A DNA stretch of 64,000 bases from Cyathus striatus (Eukaryota > Basidiomycota > Agaricomycetes > Agaricales > Nidulariaceae), in the NCBI GenBank assembly GCA_025738555.1, contig JAOVFP010000013.1, forward strand, positions 248,001 through 312,000, given 5' to 3'. Under the pieces are notes generated by a model that saw nothing but the letters and a program-made list of their open reading frames with translations, was not told where the DNA came from and ran no database searches. A program made the translations under genes and the position numbers. Each line of letters opens with the position of its first letter. Position 1 is the first letter of the stretch. Below, piece after piece: positions 25,329 to 36,938 of the stretch.

Positions 25329-26275
25329 CGTTCACAAGGGATAGTAGGGAAGATTAGAAAACAGGCCCTACCGTAGGCCTTTTATATGTAACACCCTTAA
25401 AACAATTAGTTGTATCACCCACCCAAGATTCTCTGGACATCGTAGGGGACACAGGAAACACGTCAGGGGACATCATCCTCCAGGGAGGCTTAATGGGCGT
25501 AGATACGGTTATGTGGGGATACATCATCGAATCTGGGTTTTACGTCTGAGTCAACGAAAGTGATTACCCAACATATCAAATTTTGTAGTGGCCAACAACG
25601 GGAGAGAGATGAGAGCTCGAAATAGATTATACTAGCACGTACCAGGTACAATGGCATGTGTGAAAAGCGCCCCACGAACGCAGCACGCTTCAAATGGCTG
25701 TGCTAGCGCTATTTTTTCACGTGAAGGTCAAAGCTAGAGAATTGTTCGCTATATGATGCGAAACCCCCGTGATCCCGGAATATACGAATGACTTGATCTA
25801 TGAGAATCATCACATGAAGACAGCTAAGAACTGCGGACAAGACTCTCGTGCGGTATAGCCAGGAGGTTCTATCAAGTCGCAATTCATAACTTGTACTCTT
25901 TACCTAACTTACTGCCAGCATACATGCGAATGCCTTAATCCCGAAGACCGAGGTATACGACCGTGACAATAAGCTGTGTAAGATTACACATCTTGCCGAG
26001 GGTCACACCGTCACGGAGCATGGTGGGTCCAGAATCCAAGTCCACCAGCCGCGGATGTCGAGCCTATTCCCAAGCAAGACTTGGTTAAGAGAGTTTACGA
26101 GAAGGAAGGGGAGCTGCCAAATGGAAGCAGGCTTGACGATGAAACGAGGGGCCCTGTGCAATATTCCATTAAGTATTTGGCAAGAGTATCCGATACAAAC
26201 AATACCCAGCGCCCCTTGGACCCCGCAGAGAAAACACATGATATTTACTTCGCGATAATACGTAAAATTATGTAC
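25329..26275. other. Spacer between P450 3 and the segmental duplication
   Basis: A short + strand frame at 26051-26293 (PIPKQDLVKRVYEKEGELPN) looks protein-like but matches nothing I know and has no clear exon partners. Otherwise nothing is seen. Confidence 0.4.
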
Positions 26276-29200
26276 AATAAAACCAGCTTCTAAATATAAT
26301 CACAATCAGGTTATATTTCAGACCCTGCACAATTCAATCAATCCCCAACTGTTGTCCAACATCCCTTCATGCCGACAGACCGAGAACCTCCGCAACCTTT
26401 TCATGGCGAGGGATCATTTTGATATGAAATGGAACGGGCGAGCGCCCGGACAGACCATCATACTCCTTGAGATCTATCGGCTGGTCCGGGATCTCCTCCA
26501 TTCTAAATGCCCATAACATACGGGCGATGGCGAGGAAGACTTCGCGCTCTGCCACCCACATACCAGGGCAAATGCGGCGCCTGCCGAGGGTGGTGTCAAT
26601 ATCAGCGCCGTTCTGCTACTGCGTGCATAGCAAGAGTGAAACTCACCCAACGCCAAACATCCAATGATCACGCTCCATAGCATTAGGCAAATTCGCAGAC
26701 TCAGAGGAAAGCGTAGGGTCATTGAAGTACCTCTCCGGCTACATACATCCATCCAAGTCAGTGCATCATCTCATCATCGAACATACGGAAAACTCACATT
26801 AAATGTATGTGGATCAGGGTGCCTCTGAGGATCGAAATGCATCGTGTACTGCAAATATCTCCATAAACACACGCACCCCACACAGAAACAAAAAAGGTGA
26901 ACATACCGTATTAAGAACAAGTACAGTATCCTTTGGGATAAACTGTCCGCGATATGTAAAGTCCTGTGTATTGACATGCGGGGTACCAAGCCAGAATGGG
27001 TTATGACACCGCTCAACCTCCTGGATACGCCGTTGTTTCATTCATAAAGTGAAACTGACGGAGTATAGATATGTTACATACCTTGATGATTGCGTGGATG
27101 TATGGCAGATTCTTTTCATCATCGACATTAGGCAGACGATCACGGCCGACAACACGATCGAGTTCTTCGTACGCTTTGGCCTGGATCTCGGGGTACGCAG
27201 GTATGAGCGCTGAGAACCATTGCATAATAGACGCTGTCTGTATAGCATCACATCAGCACCGTGACGATAAAATGTTACATAAAAACCATACCGTTTCAAC
27301 ACCCCCAATCATAAAAGCAGAACACAAAATCGTCATATCCAAAAAGCCCAACCCTTCCTCCTTCTGCACCTGCAACATAGTCTTAACCAAACAATCAGGC
27401 ACATTTTCACCGCGCTTCAAGCGATCTTCGACATCTTTAACCATACCACCGTACGTCTCGACCAGACCTTCATGTAACCTCTTCCCGCGTCCGATCATGT
27501 AGTTCATTTTGGGGAGATTTTGGAGGATAGGTAAAAAGTCGGTCAAATTCGACATCGGGCCTGTGCAATTCCTTGAAAAATCCGATATCAAAATCCACTT
27601 CAAAATCATAATAAATAAAAAGGGGATACGCACATGAATTCACGAGAGAGCATAAGCGCACGAGCGACAAGCGGATGATTTATACTATCCGTGCGCATTC
27701 CGAAGACGATAGTAAGCATATTATTAAGCGAGCATCGTCCAGCATAAGGTTGAGGATTAATCGGTGTCCCGTTCAAACTATAATTGTATAAATCCTTAAC
27801 CATCTCGACAGCCTCGTAGTCAAGGACATCAGTATAATCCTCCACAGCAGGCTTATGCAACCAAGCACTCGCGACGCGCCTATGTTTCCTCCTATCAATT
27901 TCAATAGCATTAGATCCGAATGATTTAATATAATGAAATGAAATGAACGAACCATCTATCATTATAAGGTGTAGCAGTAATACCCCTTCCTACAAAAATA
28001 AGCCCCGACTTGACGAACATCTCCTTCCTCGAAGAAAAAACGGAGCCATTGGTGACCATAAGGTCTTTAACGATATTCGGATCTGAGACGATCACGAAAA
28101 GCTGGTTTCCCAACCAGAGCGAATAAAGCGGGCCGAATTTCTTGGCCCAGTAGTCTAGTGTTAGTTCTGGGTAACGTGTTAGGAATGGGAAGGAACCTAT
28201 TATCAGGTAGGTAATATCGCATTAGCAATACGAAAAAAGGAGAAGGAAAAGAGGAGGGGGAACGAACCGAGGATAGGAAGTCCCACAGGACCATTAGGAA
28301 TATAATTCCCATTCTTGTCGCGCGGTCTTCTATCGACGAGACGAGTGAGGAGGTATATAGCTGCTGAGACTATAGATGCGAGGAGTACGATTCCCTGCGT
28401 GAGCGTTGGCAGCAGACTGCTGCTTGCACTGGTCACGCTCAATGATGAGAACGATGGCGACATCGTGTTGATGTACTTTATTTCTAGTATGCAAGAAGTT
28501 TTTGAGAGGTAGATGAAAAGTGAGGCGGGGTAGTTTGATTTTTTAGCTGTAAAACAACTCAGCTTTTAAACATGGAAAGAAAATGATGACACCACCTAAA
28601 TTACCCCAATATCTCAACACAAAAACAGTATGACTATGCGCCATATTGGATATCGTTCACCATCTGGGTTAGTATGTTCCGGCGACGCTAACGTGGTCTG
28701 TCGTGATGGAGTATGAGGAGCTACTAGCTCGAGTGGAATCACAGGTGGGTCAGTGTCCGACCGTGGTAGCTGAAATCAGCAATCTTAATCAAGTCTTAGG
28801 CACGATCATTGGATGGCAGATCGGTTGAATGTGCGCATTAGTAGGACGCATAAGGTGTTGGCCATGGCCCGTGGCCCATGGGGGATTTCCGGGTATGGTA
28901 AAAGTGGCGCCTAGCGGTGCGTGGATTTTGATTATTTGTACATACGCGTGTAGAGTAATGGCGAAATTGAGAGTCTGGAAGGGTTAGCCTGTGTCCTTGA
29001 CACCGTAGGAATTCCACAGTGTCGAGAACTTGTCTGAGAGGGAGGTTAAAGGCTCCGCTTTGATACACACCCTAAACCGCATTAGCGTTCAAATGATCCC
29101 TTGTACACATTGCAGTATAGCCAGAAGTCTACGGCCACACCATAAGCGTCGCTTGACAAAAGTGACATGTCGAGCAATCAGCGGATTTACATTGGCGCTA

Positions 29201-29640
29201 AATGTTGAAAAGTCCGCTTCGAAATCATTATCATATCAACCTGCGAGGAGTCGCCAATGAGAAGCGGAACATATCAAAAAAAAAGATGAGGCTTGATGTT
29301 GCTGTGGTGGCTAGACCGCTAGCAGTTTGCGTACCACGAGAAACGGTAGACATGTGAAGATGTTTTTGCGAAGATCATATGGGCCTTGGAATGCGTACGT
29401 GGTTGTGTATATGGTGCTCTTGTGATTCGTCGTTGCGTTCAAGTCCTTCATCGTCGGACGCCGTGCGTAAATATTATTGTGATTGGAGTCGTTCACCGAG
29501 CTCGCGTAGCCATCACGTCCCCGAAGTGTCCGTCCAAGAGGGCGCGCACGCCGCAGACTGTTACCAGTCTTCCTCATAGTCCAGCCCGAGGATTGGAAAA
29601 GTCCGTAGCGCTCTAACGGCGTGTGGCAGACCAGAGTTGG
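26276..29640. repeat. Segmental duplication, copy 1 (with P450 4)
   Basis: The stretch starting AAAACCAGCTTCTAAATATA near 26280 is repeated starting near 60706, in the same orientation and including a whole P450 gene. The 3' flanks are also alike: TCAGCTTTTAAACAT at about 28558 and 62978, GCGTACCACGAGAA at about 29329 and 63672, TTCACCGAGCTCGCGTAG at about 29491 and 63807, TCCGTAGCGCTCTAACGGCG at about 29602 with one or two changes near 63958. Coding parts are far more conserved than flanks, which contain many indels. Confidence 0.85.
26367..28463 (-). CDS. Cytochrome P450 monooxygenase 4 (segmental duplicate)
   Basis: ER-type monooxygenase. The N-terminus has TQGIVLLASIVSAAIYLL as anchor and the hinge NYIPNGPVGLPILG. 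Blocks: LTLDYWAKKFGPLYSLWLGN, RKHRRVASAWLHKPAVEDYT, IGRGKRLHEGLVETYGGMVK, I-helix AFMIGGVET/TASIMQWFS, YEELDRVVGRDRLPN, K-helix EVERCHNPFWLGTPH (ExxR), FDPQRHPDPHTFN/PERYF, heme loop FGVG/RRICPGMWVAEREVF with axial Cys, and a C-terminus EVLGLSA at 26367. About eight short introns; none appears broken. Residue for residue it matches the P450 at 60797-62869 over nearly its whole length. The last codons differ because the other copy stops two residues earlier. Substrate unknown. Confidence 0.92.
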
Positions 29641-29943
29641 CGTGAGTTGGCGTGAGTGTCACTAATTATAACTAGATGCGTCACAGACCGGAAGAAATTT
29701 AGCACGGAAAATGCCGAAAAGCGTAGATCCGCATTCTATTTTTGAATTGTACGATATAGATACAAACTCCGAAACTCAATTTGGAAATCAGTCATTTTGT
29801 GTAACAAGACGCCATGTTCCAGTCATAAGCGAGGCTCGCCTGAGCGAACCCACTCTCAACTCCTTCACCTTGGCTTTTTGCTATCCATCTCTGACAACTA
29901 AGTTGCACTCGTTCTCTTTCTCCCTCACAGCACTTGACCGAGA

Positions 29944-30892
29944 ATGCCCCCAAGTCGTTTGGCGAGACTCCCATCGTGGCTAACACGCTGGCTAGGCTAC
30001 CGCCCCTCTCCACCCCCTAAAAACCCAACTACATCGTCTGGTTATGGTCTTTTATAGGTGCATTCTGCGGCATATCGCTAATTCAGGCTGTTTTTGGCCA
30101 AGCACATTATTTCATTGAGAGGGGAGTGCCTTCTATTGTAGCTAGTTATGTGCGACTCTCTTTCTCCTTTATCATTTATCGAAAAGATCTGACCCGTATT
30201 TTCTTTATATAGGGAGCTAGCGCCGTACTCATATACGGCGCAATTGAAGCACCACTTGCCCAACCCCGCGCCCTCGTCGGTGGACACTTCATCGGAGCCC
30301 TAATAGGAATATGCATAACGAAACTATTCCACCTGTTACCCACCGAAGAGCGATTCAGCCAATTGGAGTGGTTAGCTGGGTCCTTGTCGTGCGCTAGCGC
30401 GATTGTATTGATGCAGATAACGGAGACGACGCATCCGCCTGCTGGTACGTCTCTTTGTCTCCTTCGCTCTCTCTCTCTTTCTCTACTCTCTTTCTCTCTT
30501 TCTCTCTTTCTCTACTCTCTTTCTCTCTTTCTCTTCGCTTTCCTCCTCCTTTATGAAATTTCACTCGCACGAACGCTAAACGATTTTTTCACCGAACAGG
30601 CGCAACAGCCCTCCTCGCAGCAATAAACTCCGATATCAGAGATATGGGGTGGTACTACCTCCCCGTCGTACTCCTTACATCCACTCTGGCACTCGTCGTA
30701 GCATTGCTAGTTAACAATATTCAAAGACGTTATCCTGTGTTTTGGTTCCAGCCCGATGTTCCTGCTGCTGCTGTTAAGCCTCCTCCACCTGAAGCAAAAC
30801 CACAACCACAGATGAAGGAGGAAAGTCAGCCGTCGACTACTAGTTCGACTATGGATGGGAGTTTGACTGAGAAGGGTGTTGCTGCTGTGTAG
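29944..30892 (+). CDS. HPP family integral membrane protein, apparent 1-nt frameshift
   Basis: Polytopic membrane protein of the HPP family (some members transport nitrite in plastids; fungal role not established). The N-terminus MPPSRLARLPSWLTRWLGYR is followed, after a one-base frame change near 30012-30027 (C/A homopolymers), by YIVWLWSFIGAFCGISLIQA, YFIERGVPSIVASY, GASAVLIYGAIEAPLAQPRA, LVGGHFIGALIGICITKLFH, SCASAIVLMQITETTHPPAG (the HPP signature) and ATALLAAINSDIRDMGWYYL, ending in a Pro/Gln-rich cytoplasmic tail. Introns lie at about 30150-30212 and 30444-30599; the second holds a CT-rich microsatellite. Without the missing base the protein would stop after GYGLL, so this allele may be non-functional, or the base may be a sequencing error. 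Confidence 0.85.
30451..30546. repeat. CT-rich microsatellite in HPP intron 2
   Basis: Imperfect repeats of CTCTTT, TCTCTTTCTCT and CTACTCTCTTTC fill most of the second intron, making it about 155 nt, longer than the other introns here. Confidence 0.85.
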
Positions 30893-33441
30893 CGTTAGGG
30901 TCCTACTTAAAATAGGAGCACTGTGCATTTCATATTACTTACACACCGTAGAGTATTCTTGCTCGCACACTTTCATTCGTTCCGATTATTATGGGGGTTG
31001 CAATGTAATGAACATGAGGTTTTAATTGTATTTTTCAATTCATTATGGGGTTGCTTATACGTAGTGGTGGTATCGGCCCGATGTAGGAGTGATATTTATC
31101 ATCTCCCCTGTTGGCCTAGTGCTTTTCGGTCTTTCGGAATCCAAGATGTTCATTAGTGATTCGACTTTGATCTACTATCATCCTCCGTCATACCATTCTA
31201 ACAAACCACACTCCATTGCGATCGGATCACGTCACCATCACTTTCTTCAATCGCAAGTTATCTACTAGCATCCTAGCAAGCAGACTGATCACGTACAAGA
31301 AGCCTACCACCGATTTTTAGTGGAACTCAACATAACCCACCGGATCACAGTAAGCATACAAGCTAAGTACCTCATTCTTACCGTTGAGCAAGCCTTTTCA
31401 AGCGTCAATCTCATCTTTATAGTCTTTATTATTTACTCCGGTCTCTCAACTTTACTTTCGCTTTCTACGATTAACTCAAAGTCCATATATACCGGATCAT
31501 ACCCCTCTGACTCAGTCTTATACCGCGAACATATCAACTCACCGTGGACTAAACCGAAGTACATGTTCTTAGCAGTTTTAGGGCATCGAACTCCGGTGTA
31601 TTAACTTAACATTGAATCGACAAAGCCCAAGCTTTTCGGATCGCATGCTCCAGTTCCGTTAAAGGTATCTTGATTCTTCACCGGTTCCGGTCCATGATAA
31701 GTACAGAAAGGCATTCTACCATCGCATCATTGTTAGGTCCGTCATCTATGCGACTCATCCGGTCCGAAAAAGTTGTGGAATTAGCAATGCAAGAATGTTC
31801 GAGTGTTGGATAAGATAACGTTGGAAATTGGCGTTTGGCGTTTAGCATTTGACAGCTCAGGTTAATAGATAAAGGCACGATTATGGTCCTTCTCACTTAG
31901 TATATAGCGGGACGTGCAGTCCGTAATTACCGTTTATCAAAACATGTGGTTTAGAAGTCGTCGCTGCTGTAGAGTATTACATAGTAGTTAGGACAGGTGA
32001 TAATGGTTTTAATGTAATTTCTCCTGCGGTGATAACAGGTAGTCATGCGAGGGATAAAGTCATTTCTACAGCTTCCACGGAGTTGACGAGAATCAGATGA
32101 CCCGTGATTTATTAGATATTGCAATAAGAGGGATCTCCATCCCCTACACAGATAATACAAAAAACATTGATGACAGATGTCATTTTCCGAATATCACCAT
32201 GGAGAGCATACCGAGTACGTCAATCCGCGAACATAACAGTTATTAGTTATTAGTTCATAATCATATCCACAAGTTCACTTACTGAAGATCGCGACAATTA
32301 CTATTCCGAAGCCTAGCGAACCCTTAACAACTCATGCGAAATAGAAGTTAGGCAACACGCGCACCTGATAAGAAGATTTAAAAAGTACTCGGTACGTGTT
32401 GATTATGATCCCCTCGAATGGCATGTTACCCTGTGTAAATGCCCATAAACCTCTGATCAGTGATAAGTGGACCAGCGGCAAAAAATGACGTCTGTGGCCA
32501 GTTTCTGATCTGACGTTTGACAATCGCAACATACGAACAAAAGGAGGAATGGTGAACCCAGCAAGTTATGACGAATGAGCATATTAGGAACGTCGGCGGT
32601 AAGTAAAACGTACTCCGAGTCGATCCCCGAGACTTAATGTTCTTTTGTGCGGAAGGTGAGAAGCGAGCAAAGTGTTGTTGTCAATAGGGTGTTTCACGTT
32701 GCAGTTTTTCAGTCGTTTTTGAAGTGTTTTTTGGTTTGTTTTTCAATTGGTTTTTGGAGCTCGGGAAGTGCCGAAAATCAAATGAAAAACAAAAGTTGCA
32801 AAAAGTGCAACCATGCAAAAGCAGCTCCCGAGCTGCTTTTGCATCGTTTTTCGGCTGTTTTTCATTTCATTTTTCTGCCCTTTGGTCACATGATAAATGT
32901 AGTCGATTACGAAATAAAGATACATAATCAAGTAAATTTGCTATCCGCCGATGCAGTAGGTACTGGTGTCACCTATACTGCCTTATAGCGCCGAAGAAAT
33001 CTGCTCCCGCTGAGCCTGTTATACCTCCCAAACCTGAGCAAGCTTCCCATCCCAACAACGATGTCAAAGAGAATACTGCCAGTAAATCCCGCGAGCCAAC
33101 TATACAGTGGAAAAAGAACGATAAGGATAATACAAAACGAAAGCCCGAAAGGTGAGTACTTCAGTCCAAATGTCACAATGAACTACAATTGGGTGGTATG
33201 CTAAGTGTATTATCAACCGTGATTCCGAATATTGACGTAAGATTTATCTCAGTTGCAGTGGGAGTGCTCTGAATATCTGAGCTGATCATATTGATGACTA
33301 GCCTACAAGCCTGTCAAACGCGTTAATTACTCTTCCTCTATATTTAAGAAATCGGATGGCCCACAGAAGCAGAGAAAAATGCCATGGGCCACATAACTAC
33401 AAAATGTATTTGACATGTTCTCGTGCGCATTGTATGTGGCA
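30893..33441. other. Spacer with a strong hairpin cluster
   Basis: No genes recognised. At 32814-32843 a 14-bp perfect inverted repeat (TGCAAAAGCAGCTC / GAGCTGCTTTTGCA) is separated by only two bases. It is directly preceded by GTTGCA-AAAAG-TGCAAC at 32795-32811. The surrounding 32690-32880 is rich in CAGTTTTTCAGTCGTTTTT-like T-runs. Confidence 0.6.
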
Positions 33442-34444
33442 CTACACCAGAGAATACCCCTGAAATTTATGAGTGAATGAAAGATTTAAAACTATATGCA
33501 TACCAAATATCAAAATGGCAACAAATGTTCCATCTCTGAACAGAAGATCCAGTAATGGTATACGACAATGAAAATTTTTTGCAATCAAGTTGCCCCTTTG
33601 TTTGCGCGTCATTGACCATATGACTATCTGTATGACACATTCAAGGCCTCTGCATGTTTGATAAGTCAGTCGAGACATTACAGTCAATCTTAGAAAATAC
33701 AACTGACACGAAGAAATAGGGTTCCGTGGGTAATTGAGTCGCATTACAGACGGAATCAAAGGAAATTCTTCGCGATGCATATGTGATGCAAAATATCTCT
33801 ACAAAGAACTGCAAAGATATCAATATTCCAAGTATGATCGCGACCTTGGATGATTTATAATACAGTGCATAAACTTCAGTGATTAGTATAAATTTTAAGA
33901 CTCTGGTGATATGAGCACACCTCGAATAATAAGAATGATATCGACTGCCATCAACATCGAAATGCAAACTGCGAAAAGGGTAGTAAACCATGTCCTACAG
34001 GATTCTACGGGGATGGGAAATTTTGATAGAACAGTAAAGAGTAAGACAACATTCACACTAGACCCCGGTCGTTAGGTCAGTTAAAATTTGCAAAATCAAA
34101 GACAGGGCATACATCTGAACCGCTAAGCCAAAATAACGTGCAAACAGATATGTACATTTCACAATTGTTAAGGGTCGCCTGAGTGTATGAAAACTTCAGT
34201 GTACTTTCCTAAAACTACTAGTACTACATGCAAACATACGTCCATATCCATTCCACTTCATGAGGAAACGCAGAATGCCACTCCCAGCTCAATACCACTA
34301 ACGCAACCACTGTCAAATAATAAAACAATCAGCCAACGAGCATGAAGAATTTGTAATTCTCGCTATGTAGCAGAACTTACAGGAAGCGTGATTCCTCGCT
34401 ATAATAAGGGATGCATAAGTAGCAGTTTCCCTGCTGATGTCCAT
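33442..34444 (-). CDS. DUF6533-type fungal multi-span membrane protein
   Basis: Assembled from short exons. ATG at 34444 gives MDISRETATYASLIIARNHA, spliced to VALVVLSWEWHSAFPHEVEW (the DUF6533-like first helix), RPLTIVKCTYLFARYFGLAV, TWFTTLFAVCISMLMAVDII, then VYALYYKSSKVAIILGILIS, VEIFCITYASRRISF, and finally IPLLDLLFRDGTFVAILIFG. The motifs Y-L-F-x-R-Y, R-V-Y-A-L-Y and L-x-R-D-G-T in this order are characteristic of the large basidiomycete family of hypothetical 7-helix proteins with an N-terminal DUF6533 domain. Function unknown. Exon borders are approximate; at least five introns. No break noticed. Confidence 0.75.
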
Positions 34445-36030
34445 ATAGGCCTGCTTATTAGGATGAGCGTGTAGGATTGTGAAGCAAAGAAGATTCACAA
34501 TCAAATTTGAATGGCTAGTTTAAGAGCTTTCTCTGTAAGCGTGAACAGCCGAATGGGGAACATTATTACGGAACATTTACACGGCGAAGTTCACGCCACT
34601 ATGCAACCATGGCTGATGCCGCAGATGTGTGTAAGATGTGTGTTTTTAATTTAAATATCTTCAGGGAAGAATGATGCGTGTCTAACTCTCCCTTGTAAAA
34701 TGTCAATGTCCACGAGGAACAAAACAGAACCCTTTCTCCTGGTTTCAAATATGATATGAGGCTTAAGTACTTGACGTAGACACGGAAGAGTCCCGTAATG
34801 TTAAGTGCGGCACGCGCCAATCAATCCTTAAGTACCTTGCATCACTCATGGAACATGTGTTTTAATGCAATTCCACATACAAATTCTATACATACACTTA
34901 CTACATCTCTCGTGTTAATTTGAACACATTCGTAGAATTAGGAGGACAAGTCGGGGAAGAAGGAATGGATGACACCAAAGATAAAGAGGTTAGGTGTACT
35001 TACGTTACTACGTACATGAGTACGGTTAGTGTACGACGATCGCAGACTTTATGGGATGAGCGGTTCGCGTATACCGACCGTCGGCCGTCGCTAAACTTGA
35101 AGGCGCCAGTGGTTGACTAAAGTTTCCTACATACGAGTGGAGCTGATACAGCTGATTGCAAACGTTAGAGAATTCATTTCAAAACTCATTTTGCAGGTTG
35201 TTTGGTTTTGGAGCTCAGCTCACGCAAATAAACACCGGCACTACCAGCTACGTAACCTATTTTGTGCAGCCCCACCGAACGTTTACGTCGACGTATCGTT
35301 CATCTGTTCTTTAGATCACCACTCAATGTCATCTATCGTATTTCTTCGGGTTTCCCTTGCACTTTTTTGCTCAAACTTAAACTTTAGAATTAACTTGGTC
35401 TCATAATGCATAATATGTCTTCTTTTTTTGCAAAAAATCCTGAAGATTTGAATGTTGAAATTTCGAGGGATGTCACGCTTGCCGCGAAACGGAACGTGCA
35501 GCGTGCAGAGTGCGAAGAATCTGATGTGGTCTCATTCACCGTTGCAGTATTCGCTTCCAAATCGCTTCAGTACTTCAAGAGGGATAAGCCGACGGACATT
35601 GAATTCTTTGATGAGATTGATGTGACACTGGCCTGACAATCTCATTGAGGGGTGATCTAATGAACTGGTGAACGATAGTATCTGGACGTACATTCCTTTA
35701 TGCTTGCTCTCTTACAATGCCTATTGGAAACTGTCAACACATCGCGACATCTGTGAAGCAACAACTCGTTACTCAATACAAATATCTACCTCCTCAAGTG
35801 GTTGCGAGGTCAAATGAAGTAGGCCTCAGTACCGTCTATCGGCTTCGACGCTTGTAAACTATCGTCAGGAGGGTGCTGTTCCAAGAAAGGCTGGTTCATC
35901 ATGTTTTTACTATCTACATAAGTGTTACCTTGTCTACTATGTCCGATGTTATTAGTCTTAATGTTGCGAAGTACTTTATTTTTGTTATCGTCAAAGTCCA
36001 CCATAATGTTCAGATAGGGAAGAAAAACAC
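34445..36030. other. Spacer, one doubtful small ORF
   Basis: A + strand ATG frame at 35406-35636 (76 codons, begins MHNMSSFFAKNPEDLNVEIS) has protein-like composition but no recognised family. Nothing else found. Confidence 0.4.
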
Positions 36031-36102
36031 GTCTCGATAGCTCAGTGGTAGAGCATGGGATTGCAGATCCCAGGGTCAGGTGTTCGAACCACCTTCGGGA
36101 CT
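36031..36102 (+). tRNA. tRNA-Cys (anticodon GCA), second copy
   Basis: Identical over 72 bases to the - strand copy at 8190-8261. Complete cloverleaf, anticodon loop TTGCAGA (GCA), T loop TTCGAAC, no intron. Both genes share ACAC directly upstream. Confidence 0.97.
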
Positions 36103-36938
36103 TAATAGATAAACTCTACTGCAAATTTTTTAAAGCAGGTTCTCGAAGTCGTAGTACTTATTTCGGCCATAAGTATGACCAATACCTATATACAACTTAT
36201 ATCTATTTATTCAGCTGGTTGAATTACTTCGATTTTGTTTCGGAGTAGAAATAGTTTATTCCTGGGTATCTAATTATTGCTGTGTCATCTATACCATTGA
36301 CCAGTCTTACGTCATTGTCAAAGTAGCTTATCCAATGGCAAGATTTCACACAGCTATCGAAATGCGAGGCTACAGAAGTATAAGAAAAGAGACACCAAAG
36401 AGACACAAAAAGGCACTGACAGCGCTAACCGTTCCTAATTCAACTAGATTACTCCCCTTGCTAATGTCAACAGACATATTTACCTGTCGTGTCGGAGAAG
36501 ACGTTGGAAAGACGATTTGAAGTTTTGAGCGCCTGAGCAATGTTAATGAGCACGGCCACCTACGGTGACCTATCTAACCGTGGGAACAATTTTTATTATC
36601 CATTAACGAAATGTTGCGAATCAACATGACATCTAGGTAGCACATAATACATTGATAACTAACGAATATCTCCATAACAATCCTTGATGGCTGATTTTCA
36701 TTCATCTGTATCGAATGACTCGAATATATAATCGCTCTATCGAATTAAACGTAATGGCAATGATATCCCTCGAAATTAAAATTGACATAACCATATGCTT
36801 AGGATATAATGAACTTAATAAATGTAGCAGTAAATGTAAAAAGAAATGTAGGATAAGATATAAAAATTTCCTTTGAAGCTGAGGAGGTATCAAGTTTATG
36901 AGCAAGTTTCATCATATCTTACTGCTTGCGATGGTTTA

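Noticed and set aside
26474..27502. Several overlapping frames on both strands in the P450 4 region
   Set aside because: Shadows of P450 exons or read-through of introns; the same frames recur at the P450 5 locus because of the duplication.
8414..28463. Secondary-metabolite biosynthetic gene cluster
   Set aside because: Four P450 genes lie within 20 kb, but no polyketide synthase, peptide synthetase, terpene cyclase, transporter or cluster regulator is seen; tandem and segmental duplication explains the density.
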